From Distichodus sexfasciatus (Eukaryota > Chordata > Actinopteri > Characiformes > Distichodontidae), in assembly GCA_032718565.1 (NCBI GenBank), contig JAVGVS010000020.1, positions 1,154,968-1,218,967 of the forward strand: a stretch of 64,000 bases of DNA, written 5' to 3'. The notes under the pieces are model-generated. The model did not search any database, was not told the origin of the DNA, and was given only the letters and a program-made list of their open reading frames with translations. A program made the translations under genes and the position numbers. Below are positions 19,885-30,835 of the stretch, piece after piece (the first letter of the stretch is position 1; every line of letters begins with the position of its first letter).

Positions 19885-20810
19885 AAGCAAGAAAAAAGGG
19901 CCCAAGTAATTTATTCGGGATCTTTGAGAGGATAATGGCCAATTATTTGTTTATAACACTGGTTAAATTTTCATTAGGCAGATTAATGGAATATCATGTA
20001 CTGTCAACAGTGGACCGAGGGGTGGTGTGTCAGAGATAAATTTGCCGGCAGATGATGTCGCTCTGTTGGTAAATTGGTTTTCCCCCCCGTGCCCCTGTCC
20101 TTTCCCTTCCATATGGAAATGTGAAAGGTGGGCTACTAGGTAGGCTGCATGGGGATGAGGAAGAAAGAGAGGAACGGAATAACGGCTATTTATTCGAGAA
20201 ACGTCCAGCGTTGTGGTCTAATTCCAGCCGTTAGTGGGGATTTTTAAAGAAGAGGGTTGCGTCAGGAAATCACGCCAAAGTTTTCTCATTGTTTAATGGG
20301 TGTTTTAGCAATTTTACGGTAGCTCCGTAATGATGGCGACTCATGCAAATAGGGAAGGGGATCATTTAGAAATGAGTTTGCGATATGCTTTCATTATTTC
20401 TGATTTTCTGCCGTTTCCAAGTGCCGCAGCTTGGCTTGTAGCGGTTTGCAAATGACTGAAGAATTTATCAGCAAAGCAGGGAAACCGGTTGTTATAAGCC
20501 ACTTATCAGGGCCGTAAACTGGCTTTTATCATTTTCAATTTAAACTCCACTCAGCGAGCGGTTAAAGTGCATTGGAAGCACCACAAACCTGTAGCGGGGC
20601 AGGTTTCCGGGGCTCTGTGTAAATTCTTCATTTCAACAGTTTAAACTTTCGGAATGGGGGCCCATAAATAGATTCATGGATTCGTAAATGGAGCATTTTT
20701 TTGAGTGGGGTGACACGAGGGTGGACAGCATAATCTGACATTATGCAGTCGACTCCATTTCGTCAAATGAAGGCCCCCTCACTGAAGTGCCCACTACAAG
20801 GAAAGGAGGG
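19885..20810. promoter_or_regulatory. Candidate cluster of conserved non-coding elements
   Basis: Nearly 1 kb without a recognisable repeat or tract, with GC content that varies locally and CpGs retained. It holds a perfect octamer ATGCAAAT at 20343-20350, several ATTA/TAAT cores (CATTAGGCAGATTAATGG at 19972), and AATTTATCAGCAAAGCAGGG. Such texture is typical of deeply conserved enhancer clusters near vertebrate developmental genes, but that must be tested by alignment. No open frame longer than 70 codons lies within. Confidence 0.45.
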
Positions 20811-21340
20811 TGGGCTGCATTCTGACCCCACAGGCTGATAGCGCGATAAATAGCGGTTTGAACCCAGAGTCAAGGGTCCATAAACAGCCAGTTGAAACAT
20901 ATCTAAGAATTCCTATTTTCAGCACAAGGTGCCGTCGCACGCCCGCAGGGCATATCTATAAACACACACCGTCCGCCAGACTTGGCCACTTCAAAGAAAA
21001 GTTTTCAAGTCTTCTAGAGTAACTGAAGGCAAATGAATATTTAAGATAGACTGTCTCCGTACATTACGGGGGCTATCTGAAAGTGAAAAGAGACGAGGGC
21101 AGCATTTGACCTTTGCTGAGGAAAGGAAGAATGTGCCGTATCTTCAGACGAGGAACGGAAAAGTTCTGCTAGTAGAACAAATCCTCCTCCATTTTTTAGG
21201 CAAACGTCACAAATGGTATAAACCAAAAATAGCCAGTTTTCAGTCAGTTTTTATGTTTGTGTCACTGAGAGCGAACGTGTTTCAGCTCCTTCCCAGTTGG
21301 GTTTAAAAATGGAAGAGCGTCCCCCACCCCGCCCTCTAGT
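20811..21340. other. Single-copy stretch in repeat-poor block
   Basis: No repeat recognised. Short open frames only, without domain features. Confidence 0.35.
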
Positions 21341-21770
21341 CTGCCATCATTCTTATCACTGTTGACAAATTGCCCTGATCTTCCCTTCACACGTCTGTCC
21401 GCCCATATCTAAATATTCATCCATCACTTTCCACCGTCTCCTGCTCCGCTGCCGAATTAGCCGTAATTCCGGTATCGGCATAGGCCAAACTGCCCAGTTC
21501 CGCCCCATCAAAACAATCATTATCGAGAGGCTGGGGTTATCGTGGGCCGAGCTATCTGTGGCTGGGGTCGGCGGGCCGCCAGCAGGACACAAAGCCAGTT
21601 TAATTAGGCCTGCTGCTCCTCTCTGGTGTGAAAGGCTCTCAGGACACTTTGATTCCCCGTTGCTCGGCCCAGCAGGAAGTGCCTGGTGATAATTGACACG
21701 GGATTTCCTTGTTAACCAGCCACAGACTGGCAGGATTAAAGTGACAGAGATCTCAAGAAAGAAAGTGGGG
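21341..21770. promoter_or_regulatory. Candidate conserved non-coding element
   Basis: CCGAATTAGCCGTAATTCCGG, AATCATTATCGAGAGGCTGG, CCAGTTTAATTAGGCCTGC and GGTGATAATTGACACGGG give several homeodomain-like cores in a GC-balanced, repeat-free context. Enhancer function is inference. Confidence 0.4.
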
Positions 21771-21945
21771 AGCTGATAAGGGGTGGGGTTGGTCAGGACA
21801 GGAGGTGAGGAGGAAGGGAGGGAGTGAGGTTTGGTGGAGTTGTGGAAAATGAAGAGAGAGGAAGGGGGAACTGAGGAGTGGATGGGCGCGGGGGGGTGGT
21901 AGGTAGTTGGTGGGGAGGGTAGTGAGGGGCCGAAGGAGCTATTTA
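21770..21945. repeat. G-rich purine tract
   Basis: About 170 bases of G and A with many GG/GGG groups (GGAGGAAGGGAGGGAGTGAG near 21809, GCGCGGGGGGGTGG near 21886). It has quadruplex and triplex potential and no coding. Confidence 0.75.
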
Positions 21946-22344
21946 CCGCCCTCGAGAAACCAGAGAGGAAATAGCAATAACAGGCCGGCGCTCGGGTCCT
22001 GCCGTGAGTTGTAGCTCTCCACTTATCTCGGTCATTTCAGCTTGGCTGATCAAAGATTGGCTTCCCTCAGAATAACCTGGGTTCTAGGCCGAGAACATGC
22101 TGCCACGCTCTAGGTTTTTTGGCAAATTATCACTTTTTTCGACCCCCTCAACGCTTCCCCCTGCCCCCTTCTCCGCTGCTTTCCCCAGCACTAAAGCTGT
22201 ATTGCTGTTTGCGGAGGGCTTGAGAGATAATCTCTTTTCATTTGGACAATTATACACTATCGCAGAATTGAAAGCACATTTGCAAATGACGTAATTTTGC
22301 CGCTTTGTGCTGAGTGGGTCGTGAGCCAGTACAAAAGCATTACC

Positions 22345-22345
<1 letters not shown>
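21946..22345. other. Candidate conserved non-coding stretch
   Basis: Repeat-free with CGGTCATTTCAGCTTGGCTG and CATTTGCAAATGACGTAATT near 22277. The latter is palindromic around ATTTGCAAAT and joined to a CRE-like TGACGTAA. Confidence 0.35.
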
Positions 22346-22348
<3 letters not shown>

Positions 22349-22382
<34 letters not shown>

Positions 22383-22398
22383 TGAGAGAGAGAGAGAG
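22349..22398. repeat. (GA)n microsatellite
   Basis: About 14 uninterrupted AG units followed by interrupted ones. Confidence 0.95.
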
Positions 22399-22399
22399 G

Positions 22400-23645
22400 G
22401 GGAAAGGGAGAAAGCTTGGCTAGTCATGGGCAAACATGGTGCTTCCACAGCTCTTAATCCATAATATTTATTTCCATGGTTCTATCTTTTCCTATACATT
22501 TTACACAGCTTATGCAGAGACAACCACATAACCAAGAAGAATAAGTCACTTGCCAAAAACTTGGACAGAATTGATATCTGCACAATTTCAGAGCAATTTA
22601 CATCAAAAATGTTGAATCAAATACACCATATTTGAATTTTAGCAGTTAATCCAATTAAACCACACGAAGAGGTAAAATGTTACAAAGTAAATTTTTTACT
22701 TCTAAAAAAATCTTTGGATAACACTTTATGGTCTTTTATATTATAAAACATTCTTGATAAAATATAGCAACGATTGAACAATGAAAAATTTAAATTCTAG
22801 ATTTGAAAGAATGCATATAAATATTTTAATAAAATTTTGTAGTCAGGTAATGTTAAAGATGAAAGATAAAAATTTAATTAGGACTTAATTAGCTGTTAAA
22901 TTTGGCAGGTCTTATGATTTCAATTTGTTGAAGTGTTTTTTGTGGTCTTAATCACACTCAGCAAAATTCAAGGAGACAAAAATTACTGCTTTGATGCACA
23001 CTGCTTTGCTTCCCCCGACCACTTAACACAAGCAAGCACTCTTTAAACAATCTAGTTTTAACCAACGCAGAGCCTGTTTTCAGAACGATGAATAAAAGAG
23101 AAGGATTACTGTCCCGCAGTGGAATTTGCCAGGAGGACAAGTATTTGACCTGTCTGGCTCTCAACTCTGTGACCTCGGGCTGGTTGGGGTCAGTTCACTC
23201 GGGCTCTGAGGGTGAAGTTAGAAAAGGAGGAGTGTGTTATTTTAGGCTAGTGCTACATATATGCGCTACCTTCTGTTTCGTATTCCGTTGACTCCAAACA
23301 GACCTAATTGGATCAATTAGATAATTTAACTCACACTAACATAAGCGTCATGCTGGGGGTTTGAGTGTTAAAATGTTTGGAGTTCTGAGGTTATACACAC
23401 GCCCAGAGTTGAGAGAAGTAATAGATGAGACGTAAAAATAGATTTTATGGTGGATACAAAAGAATTATTGTTGTGACACATTTAACTTTTGCAATATTGC
23501 TCAGAATGGGCACAATGGGCTTCTGTGTTTGTACATTTGTTGTTAAGAAAGACTTTTAAATAGTATAATATTAAACAGCTGTAGAATTGAAGAATGCCTA
23601 ATAAGCTAATGTTTTGCACAGACATGCAATAGAATTAGCATAAGA
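22400..23645. other. AT-rich stretch, nothing recognised
   Basis: Long AT-rich DNA without microsatellite, hairpin or recognised family. A moderately GC-rich part lies at 22960-23300 with only short domainless open frames. Confidence 0.4.
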
Positions 23646-23649
23646 ATGT

Positions 23650-23840
23650 TTAATTCAATTCAATTTGATTTATATATTGCTCTTAACAACAGTTATTGTC
23701 ACAAAGTGCTTTACATACAACCAGCCTAAAACCTCCAACAAGCAAGACGAAAGGCGAGAGGCGAAAGTGACAAAGAAAAACTCCCTCTAGTAGGAAGAAA
23801 CCTTAAGAGGAACCAAGAATTGGAAAATTTAATACACAAG
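23650..23840. repeat. Teleost interspersed repeat (TTCAATTCAATTT...AACTCCCTC type)
   Basis: Starts TTCAATTCAATTTGATTTAT, then TTGTCACAAAGTGCTTTACA, a GAGAGGCGAAAGTGACAAAG block, AAAAACTCCCTCTAGTAGG and GAAACCTTAAGAGGAACC. I know this block order as a very common fish repeat, but not its class. No coding capacity. Confidence 0.6.
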
Positions 23841-24395
23841 TACATATTAGTTCAAGATTAATCATTAAAAAATCATTTTTTAAAGAAGGGAAGATATAAA
23901 AATAACCAGGACGCTTTCGAATCCCGAGCCGTTGCTGGGGCCACTTGCTAAGATCCACTCGGCAACATTAAGCTAAAATTCGTTCAAAATTAAATTGGTA
24001 ATTCAGTACGAAAGGGACAATAGGGTCGGAAAAAGTCCCAGCTGCTTCCAGATGATGATCTTCTTCAGCTTTTGTACATTCTGTTCTTACTGAAGAATAA
24101 AACTCAAATAAAAAGCATTGGTGAATATCAGAATCTTTATGAGTTTATGAGTTTTAAGAACAAATCTTTTTCTTTAGACCAGTATGTGAATGAGGCCCAA
24201 CATTAGATCATTCTGAATCAGACTTGGAAAGCAAGGTTTTATATTTTATATGTATTTAACATTTATACATCTTCCAAATATTACACATGTCCCACAAATG
24301 ACTGCCACTTTTCTTGAGGTGTTATAGTATTAGACCTTTAGTCCATCACATGAAATAAAGTAAGTGCAGAAAATAAGAACAAAAACACATTTTGG
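23841..24395. other. AT-rich stretch, nothing assigned
   Basis: May include the rest of the preceding repeat to about 24060 (CGAATCCCGAGCCGTTGCTG). Otherwise no feature recognised. Confidence 0.35.
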
Positions 24396-24900
24396 AATCC
24401 GATTGTGGAACTCCTTATCCCACTTTCTCCTAAACTAAAGAAACTTCACCTTGCACTCCTGGGCCGTTATCGTCACCTGAGTCTGCAGGTACTGTATCTA
24501 AACCCCGCTGTAAGACTTCAATATGTGAGTATTAACACGCTTCAGGGTGCTTGACTTCTGTATCCGGAATTGCTTCCAAGCAGAGAGGAAGGAACGCAAG
24601 ACAGAGGGTTAGAGATTTGCCGGTCTCTCTGACCAAAGCAAATATGATAGGCGGCAAAAGCAATCATATAACCGACATATGTTCCCCCTATCGAGAAAAC
24701 ACAGGAGCCTAGATTAAGATTTTGTCATGAGTGAAATCATTGCTGGTTAATTGAATCGCACCGCAGATAAAGTCCGCGCTCGGGCCCGGTCCCAATGGCT
24801 TAGTCCTGATAAACAAGTTCAATTAGAGGGGTATGGAGTCACACACGGCCTCTCTTGACTTTTCCACAGATTTTGTCCCAAGAAAGCAGAATGGAAAGAG
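24396..24900. promoter_or_regulatory. Candidate conserved non-coding element
   Basis: GC-balanced island in AT-rich surroundings. It contains AAAGCAAATATGATAGGCGG, CATTGCTGGTTAATTGAATC and GATAAACAAGTTCAATTAGAG, with retained CpGs. No repeat match inside the window. Function is inference. Confidence 0.4.
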
Positions 24901-24907
24901 AGACAAA

Positions 24908-24931
24908 GTGTGTGTGTGTGTGCATGTGTGT
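24908..24931. repeat. (TG)n microsatellite
   Basis: Short TG repeat with one CA interruption. Confidence 0.85.
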
Positions 24932-25174
24932 TTGGACAAGTTCATGGTACCATGTGGCGATTTTGATCCATCAATATGTAACAAGTATTATCACAAGTGA
25001 ATGTAAACCTTCTCAAACAATATCCATAATTTAAAAAATGACATCTGGTGTGTGTTAAAAAAGTAGTTAAAACATTAAAATCATAATTAACCTCAGAGAA
25101 TATTTTTATGGTTTAACTTAAAATGAGTTTTTAGGACAAACTGAGCCTTTTCTTGTTCTTGTTTTTTATAGTAT

Positions 25175-25800
25175 CAATTCATCAATCATTTGTTTATATA
25201 GCGCTTTACACTAAAAGTGACCAAGGCGTTTCACAGTCAAAAAAATTAATTAAAATATAAAAATATGTAATGTAAAAACAGAGTGAGGTACCACAGAATA
25301 CAGTGTCAACAGTATCATATGCTACAACAAATATAAAGACACAGTACATAAAACACACAATAATAAGTCACAAGACACAGCATGTACGTGATATGAAATG
25401 AAACGTAAACCCTAACTAAAGATTAAAAGCCTTCCGAAATAAATAAGTCTTAAGTTTTGATTTTAAAAAAGTATGGCTTGTTTAGTTTGTTAAAGTTTTA
25501 AGGTAGAGAATTAGGGCCTGTTTAAACGTATGCGCATATTTTTATAAATGCATATTTTTATACGTTTGGGCGGTAAATGTGTTTTGAGAAATCTTCACTT
25601 TGGAAGGTGTTTTAAAAATATGGGTTTGAGGTGGCATCTGTTTACATCTAAATGAAAGGCCCAAATGTATAAACAGTAATGCGTTTATTAAAAAATATTC
25701 ACATACGTGGAAACAGGCCCTAAGATCTGTTAACATCATAATCCTTTAAAACATGAACCATTACAGAATTCAATCAGTTGAGAAATCTGGAAACCTATTA
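25175..25800. repeat. Interspersed repeat (TTTATATAGCGCTTTACA type), split by a DNA element
   Basis: TTTGTTTATATAGCGCTTTA and CAAGGCGTTTCACAG start it. TTAAAAGCCTTCCGAAATAA and TAAGTCTTAAGTTTTGATTT follow, block types I recognise from common fish repeats. The 25.51-25.72 kb inverted-repeat element interrupts it. Class is not assigned. Confidence 0.5.
25511..25723. mobile_element. Short DNA transposon with ~45-bp terminal inverted repeats
   Basis: Left end TTAGGGCCTGTTTAAACGTA and the complement of the right end, TTAGGGCCTGTTTCCACGTA, match at 18 of 20 positions; similarity continues through TATGCGCATATTTTT / TATGTGAATATTTTT. The 213-bp length with no coding makes it a MITE. A direct target duplication is not clear, so superfamily is left open. 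Confidence 0.8.
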
Positions 25801-26735
25801 ATCTGAAAGCATTAATAGGTTAATTAAATGTCTTATCTGTCTACATCTATAAATGGAATATTAAATTTGTGGATGTATGACAAAAAACAGTATGCTGGTA
25901 AGAAAAGGAATAACTTTCAGAGTTAGAGAGTCCGTAAAACAAAATAATAATTTAGAAATCCAAATAAAAGCATGTGAAAATGGGCCCTTGTCCATATATG
26001 GACTTCCTTCCTGATTCCGGCTCTCCTCATCATTAGTTGTATCACCTGAGCAGAGTTGTCACTAATGAGGTGAAAGGTGGTGGAGACTCAAGCAGCCCAG
26101 AGGTGGGGAGAGGCCACAAAAATCCCTGTGGGTTGGAAGAGATATATGGGTTGTGGCAAAGGCCAGTTTTCTTTTGGGGGAGTGAGAATTCCAAGATCTA
26201 CCCCTGCACCTGCACCATATTAGTTCATATTAATTGACTGATTAAGTCACCAGCACTATGTTTGGTTGCACCACTAATTTCTATGTGCATATATAGCCCT
26301 TGTAACGCAGTTTTAGAGGAGTTTTGTGTGTTCACGACATGCTGCCAAGTGATTATTTCGGTCATTTTTGCTCTGCGCACAACTTTTTTTTTTGCCCAGT
26401 TGCCATTTTTTGGCCTATGGGTCTTTCAAATGGTTCTGTAGTTCCCAAAGGTGTTGTATTTTCATGGTATTTTTTGTGTTAAACAATAAATTTGCAGTAA
26501 GGTTACATTAATCTACAAAGCGGGTGGGCTAAACTACCATACTTTGATGTTGAAGATATGCAACCATTACCTGACTTAATCTGAATCGCCACTTATTCCA
26601 CACTTGTGATTAACAGTGCAGTGTTGATGAATTCTCAACCAGTGCTTTGGAGATTAATCCGTTATGAACATCCCAAAAGTTCTGAAAGTTGCTTATAATT
26701 AAGAGATTTGTCATTGGAAACATTTCTGTATTTGG
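25801..26735. other. Single-copy stretch
   Basis: AT-rich with one GC-balanced part at 25990-26220. No repeat family or exon recognised. Confidence 0.35.
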
Positions 26736-27760
26736 CAGTGTTGGGTATGTCAACTTAAACTTTGACAAATGCTGTAAACTTTTTTCAGTAGCTTATTCAG
26801 TAGCAAAGCTACTTTTAATATGCTGTAGCTTTAAAAGTATCTTGCTATTTTTAACAGATAGCAATGTAACATGACAAAACTCTACATTGTTACAAAAACT
26901 ATTGGGCATATTTTCATTAAAAACGGTGTTTGTGATTGGTGTTGAATTGACAGAAATGGCAGCTGATAGGCTACTGTGACCGTGCAGTGCATGTTTATTG
27001 CGTCACAATGCACTATTGGCAGCTGTGAGATGATGTCCACCTTGGCGAAGATTGAAGAAACAATGTGAAGCTGTTAAATAGCTTCAGGCCACATTTACAC
27101 ATAGTATAACATAAATAGCAGAATGGCTATTTCCCCCTCTCTGTTTTCAATAGTGTTCTTGTTCACACCAGATTGTTTTCCAAAAAGTATTCATTGACAC
27201 GAATCCGCATAAATACACCAACAGCTATTAGGAGCATGCCAAACCTGTACTTGGCAGTGTAATGAGAAGCATGACGCCATGTTAGCCAACCAGAATCCTG
27301 AAAAACAAAACAACGAATGACATGACGTCCTGTTCTTTCCTAGCGTAAACATGGCGCGAGGTTCGTTTGTGTCGACAGATGTGGAGCTACTTCTAACCAA
27401 TTGTATACAAATGTCACACACCTGACGCTAATGCATTTTCTGTCGCATACTGTGACGTTTAAAAGCTCAAAACGTGTAGACGTTAAAACTGAGTTTTCCC
27501 AAATCTCCACTTTGGCTGGAGGTTTCAGAAATAATCGTTTTCAGTTAATTAAACCTCTGTTTTTGTGTAAATGGAAGGCAAAAACACATGGATATATCAG
27601 TGTTTTTGCCAGATATCCAGCTATGTAAACAGGGTCTCAGTGGAGTTAGCTACGTTTTCTCAGCAGCTTCAAGTGTAACTAACTGCTATATTAAAATATT
27701 AGCTTGGCAGTAGCTTAGCTACTTTAAATCATAAGTAGCTTGTATTGTTAAAAAGTAGAC
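26736..27760. mobile_element. hAT-like 'GTAGCT-rich' element, copy 2, carrying a nested insertion
   Basis: Begins CAGTGTTGGGTATGTCAAC. It then has AGCTACTTTTAATATGCTGTAGC, GCATGACAAAA-like and GGCAGCTGTGAGATGATG blocks, in the same order and orientation as the 60.93-61.33 kb copy. Both share TTAAATAGCTT and GTAGTTAGCTAC-like blocks, but here about 555 bp separates them. The right end decays after AAGTAGCTTGTATTGTTAAAAAGTAG. Confidence 0.75.
27085..27639. mobile_element. DNA transposon nested in the hAT-like element
   Basis: Left end CAGGCCACATTTACACATAG and right end (complement) TGAGACCCTGTTTACATAG form imperfect terminal inverted repeats. The insertion is defined by comparison: the 61.2-kb relative reads straight through where this segment sits. 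A 76-codon minus-strand frame inside has no domain I recognise. CAG-type ends suggest hAT, but no clear 8-bp duplication remains. Confidence 0.65.
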
Positions 27761-28560
27761 TCTGGTCTGGTAGTTGGTATGAGATTCAAATCCATGTTCC
27801 AAATTTTCACCAAGGCTCTCAATAAAGGTAACAGAAAACAGCAAACATCACAAAGGCAGACTTCAAACATAGCTTCTAAAGGCTCTTCAAGAACCAAAGA
27901 GACTCGCTGTTGACTGGAGACCGCTGCGTTCTTTATTTCACGTCTAATGAATCCAAAAACCCACCACAGATGGAGGGGGTCCGTGTCTGGCCTTTGTGAG
28001 CCCTACCTCGTGTGTAAGGGGCGAGATCCAGCCTCTATGGACCTCCCTAATCTGCTCACGTCAGCTTTAACCGCCATTGTTCTTGTATAAGGAGCCCTGC
28101 TTTGGGAGACATTTGCGGCTCTGGCTTGTGTTTGGTTGAGATAAAAAAAGGTGAACGGCAGCACGTCCGGTACTAGATTTCAGTACCAGTTAGATGTCAA
28201 CTTGGATCAAAAGTGTTTAAAAGAATAGCTCAGGGGTTAAGCCACTTTTGTATGTTATGCTTTTTTAAATGAACAAATGGCGCCTTGCTTTTTATCTCAG
28301 AGATGTTGAGAATTAAATCAAGAGTTGCTTCTAACCTTCATTTTTCAGAATAAATGTGAAGGTGAATTTTTGATCTCTGACATCCATGCGAACCGTAATA
28401 AAACCAATTGTAAAACACACAAATGGCAATCCCATACCATATAGATATAAAAAAATATATACTGCATTTTTTTGCCTGAGAAAATATAGTAATCCAATTA
28501 TATCATAAATATGTTGACATATGTTGCACATACACTTACATATTTTAAATTTATCCTAAA
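27761..28560. other. Single-copy stretch with GC-balanced patch
   Basis: The patch 27905-28150 retains CpGs and looks unlike the AT-rich flanks (CTTTATTTCACGTCTAATG, CCTTTGTGAGCCCTACC). It is a weak candidate for conserved non-coding DNA. The rest shows nothing recognisable. Confidence 0.3.
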
Positions 28561-28741
28561 AATATGCAAATAATTGCTACTCTGGTATATCGTTACATAT
28601 TATTATGTTACAAGTTCGTATTTTCAGCTCATTTTAAAGATGCATTTGTGTTTTGTGTATTTTTCAAAGATGCATTTTGCTTGTTCAAATCTTTACAACA
28701 TAATACATAAATTAATGTCTAAAATTAAAAGTTGTAGATTT

Positions 28742-28833
28742 AATTAGAATGTATTTAGCCCCTGTAATAACGGAGTATATTTATTCTACAATAAATATAC
28801 TTAGTTATTACATGGGCTAAATATGTTCTAATT
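28742..28833. repeat. Near-perfect 92-base palindrome
   Basis: Left arm AATTAGAATGTATTTAGCCC... and the complement of the right arm AATTAGAACATATTTAGCCC... match at 39 of 44 positions, leaving about a 4-base loop. A third partial copy of the arm's inner part (TGTAATAACTGGGTATATTT) follows near 28878. It could be a snap-back MITE remnant or a local inverted duplication. Confidence 0.85.
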
Positions 28834-29018
28834 ATAATATCAAATATATTATAGATATATTTATTGTCTATTTATTGTAATAACTGGGTATATTTATTGA
28901 AGAATATGCATAATATATTTTGCGATATATTGTTTATCACAACATACATTATTATAATTATATATCCCATCTTTACAAGTGTTACTTGACACTTCCAGAT
29001 AAGATCACAAGAAACAGT
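28834..29018. other. Very AT-rich flank of palindrome
   Basis: Dominated by ATAT and TATT words. No gene or assignable repeat. Confidence 0.5.
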
Positions 29019-29022
29019 AAGG

Positions 29023-29118
29023 AAAGAGAGAGAGAGAGAGAGGTTGAGGCCAGCTGGACTGACTGGCTTTTATGATTGCCATCCAGAGAAGAAGAGGAGG
29101 AGGAGGAGGAGGAGGAAG
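29023..29118. repeat. (GA)n and (AGG)n microsatellites
   Basis: GA repeats at about 29025-29041 and AGG repeats at about 29090-29117, separated by 48 bases of ordinary sequence. Confidence 0.9.
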
Positions 29119-29119
29119 A

Positions 29120-29430
29120 AAAGGTCGTGACCTGTGACGGTCAGCGCTCTCCAGCCAATAGATTAGCTGCTATCAGATGGGCTGGAGGGAAACGAGAGCC
29201 GCCTGCACGTGCACGGCCAACCTCAGGCGCAGGGCAGAGGTGCTTATTTATTTTAGCTAAATTAATGGGGGCTAATTAATTCCAGTGCATCATTACACTG
29301 AGAGAGGGGGGACCGAGGGGGCAGGGGCTGGGGCTGGTTTTGGGAGGGGGTCCGGAATGTTGTCGATCAATCATGGCGGAATGTAGAGGACGCCGGGGTT
29401 TGGCCTGTCGATAAAGATCTGTTCTTGCTT
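29120..29430. promoter_or_regulatory. Candidate conserved element with TTAATTA pair and G-rich tail
   Basis: TTTTAGCTAAATTAATGGGG followed by GCTAATTAATTCCAGTGC (29251-29288) gives two closely spaced homeodomain cores in a CpG-retaining setting. It is followed by GGGGGGACCGAGGGGGCAGG and GGGGCTGGTTTTGGGAGGGG (29307-29350), a four-run G-quadruplex pattern. No repeat match. Enhancer role is inference. Confidence 0.4.
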
Positions 29431-29568
29431 TGTGAATTTCAAGATTCAGAATCAGGATGTTGGCGGATTATTGCCAAGCACGTTGACACATATAAGGAAT
29501 TTGCTTTGGTGTTTTAAAAAGTAAACATATTTTTAAATGTATATATTTTTATAATAATTACAAATATA

Positions 29569-30096
29569 CAGCTCAGCAAATAAATAAGAGGTCACATCAG
29601 TTTATTTCTGATTCATTTGTTTTACAGTTTGTGGCTGTGTGTCTGTGTAAAATATACAAGTCAATGATCTTTTATAACTTTCCATGCTTATTTCAAAATT
29701 CCAATCATTTTTGGAGTAAATTATCTATTATCATTTGGAGTAAATGATCTTAATCTAACCTGGAAGTTCCAAACTACACATATATTATTTTACAGTTATG
29801 TCATTAAAAGAATATGGTCCACAAGTCCACGGTGTCTTCATGTGCTGAGGTTTGCTTCCTCTAATCAGCAACTGAATCAGGTGTATAGGTATTGGAATAT
29901 AACACATGGAATAGCTGCTATATAAACAGAACTGCAGTTAGATATTAAAATATGGACTGTTTTCTTATTTTTCACAGACCTCAGTTTCACAGTAGCTCAT
30001 AAAAGAACAGCAACCTGTACATTTTACACTCAAAACCACATACTGCAACATCAGTGAACAAAACAAGTGATGATGTCTCTTATTTTTACGGAGCTG
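29569..30096. mobile_element. TA-flanked DNA transposon, Tc1/mariner-like, non-autonomous
   Basis: Left end CAGCTCAGCAAATAAATAAG and complement of the right end CAGCTCCGTAAAAATAAGAG form terminal inverted repeats. TA stands immediately outside both ends (29567-29568 and 30097-30098), as Tc1/mariner insertion gives. The length is 528 bp and no transposase frame survives. Confidence 0.75.
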
Positions 30097-30098
30097 TA

Positions 30099-30835
30099 CA
30101 CAAGGTGCTAATATAAATAGATAGAGGAACGTGGATATAGCAATGTACCAACTGAAAAATATACAGTTACATAGCATTTACATAGCACACGGTACTGGGC
30201 ACAAATCTGGAGCCGTCCTTTGATTCTTCATATTTTGCTTCTGAAGAGTCTGGCAAGTTTTGAAGTTTGAGGGAAGAGTGTATATATATATGGTGGCTTA
30301 TGTTGTAATGAATCACTGTATCTATGCTCTCACAGCGGGTGGTTCAATGTTTTTGCACTGTCCTGCACATAGCTATACAAGTACAATATATAAAATGTAA
30401 AACTTTTTTCACTTCAGAAACTAAGACTAATTTTTTTTATTTATTTGGGCAAAAATGAATAGATGACATACAAGACACTGGCAGTGACTGTATTACAGAA
30501 TGTTTGAATTAAGTTACTACCTCTATCTGGGATTTGAGATTGAGAAGCTGTTTATGTTCTATTTATTAACTTTTAGGTATATTTTATGTGAGGTGTATTT
30601 AATCCCACTAGTCAAATGTGATATTTTTTGTGTTTGTTAACTTAAAGTTGCAAAAAAATTAAGCAAAATAATAATTTGATGAAAGGTAAAGAAAGTGCTG
30701 ACCTCAAATATAAAAATATATGGAAACATATATTCCACGAAACATTAGAATTATTTATTTTTAAACTTGATATCAATATATTGAAGAGTGAACAAACAAG
30801 AAATAAAGTATAAAAGGAAGAATAACAAAATGTTC
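30099..30835. other. AT-rich stretch, nothing recognised
   Basis: Low GC, short A and T runs, no family identified. Confidence 0.4.

Noticed and set aside
27760..27830. Right terminal inverted repeat of the 26.7-kb element
   Set aside because: No CCCAACACTG-like end is visible; the right border was placed by loss of similarity only.
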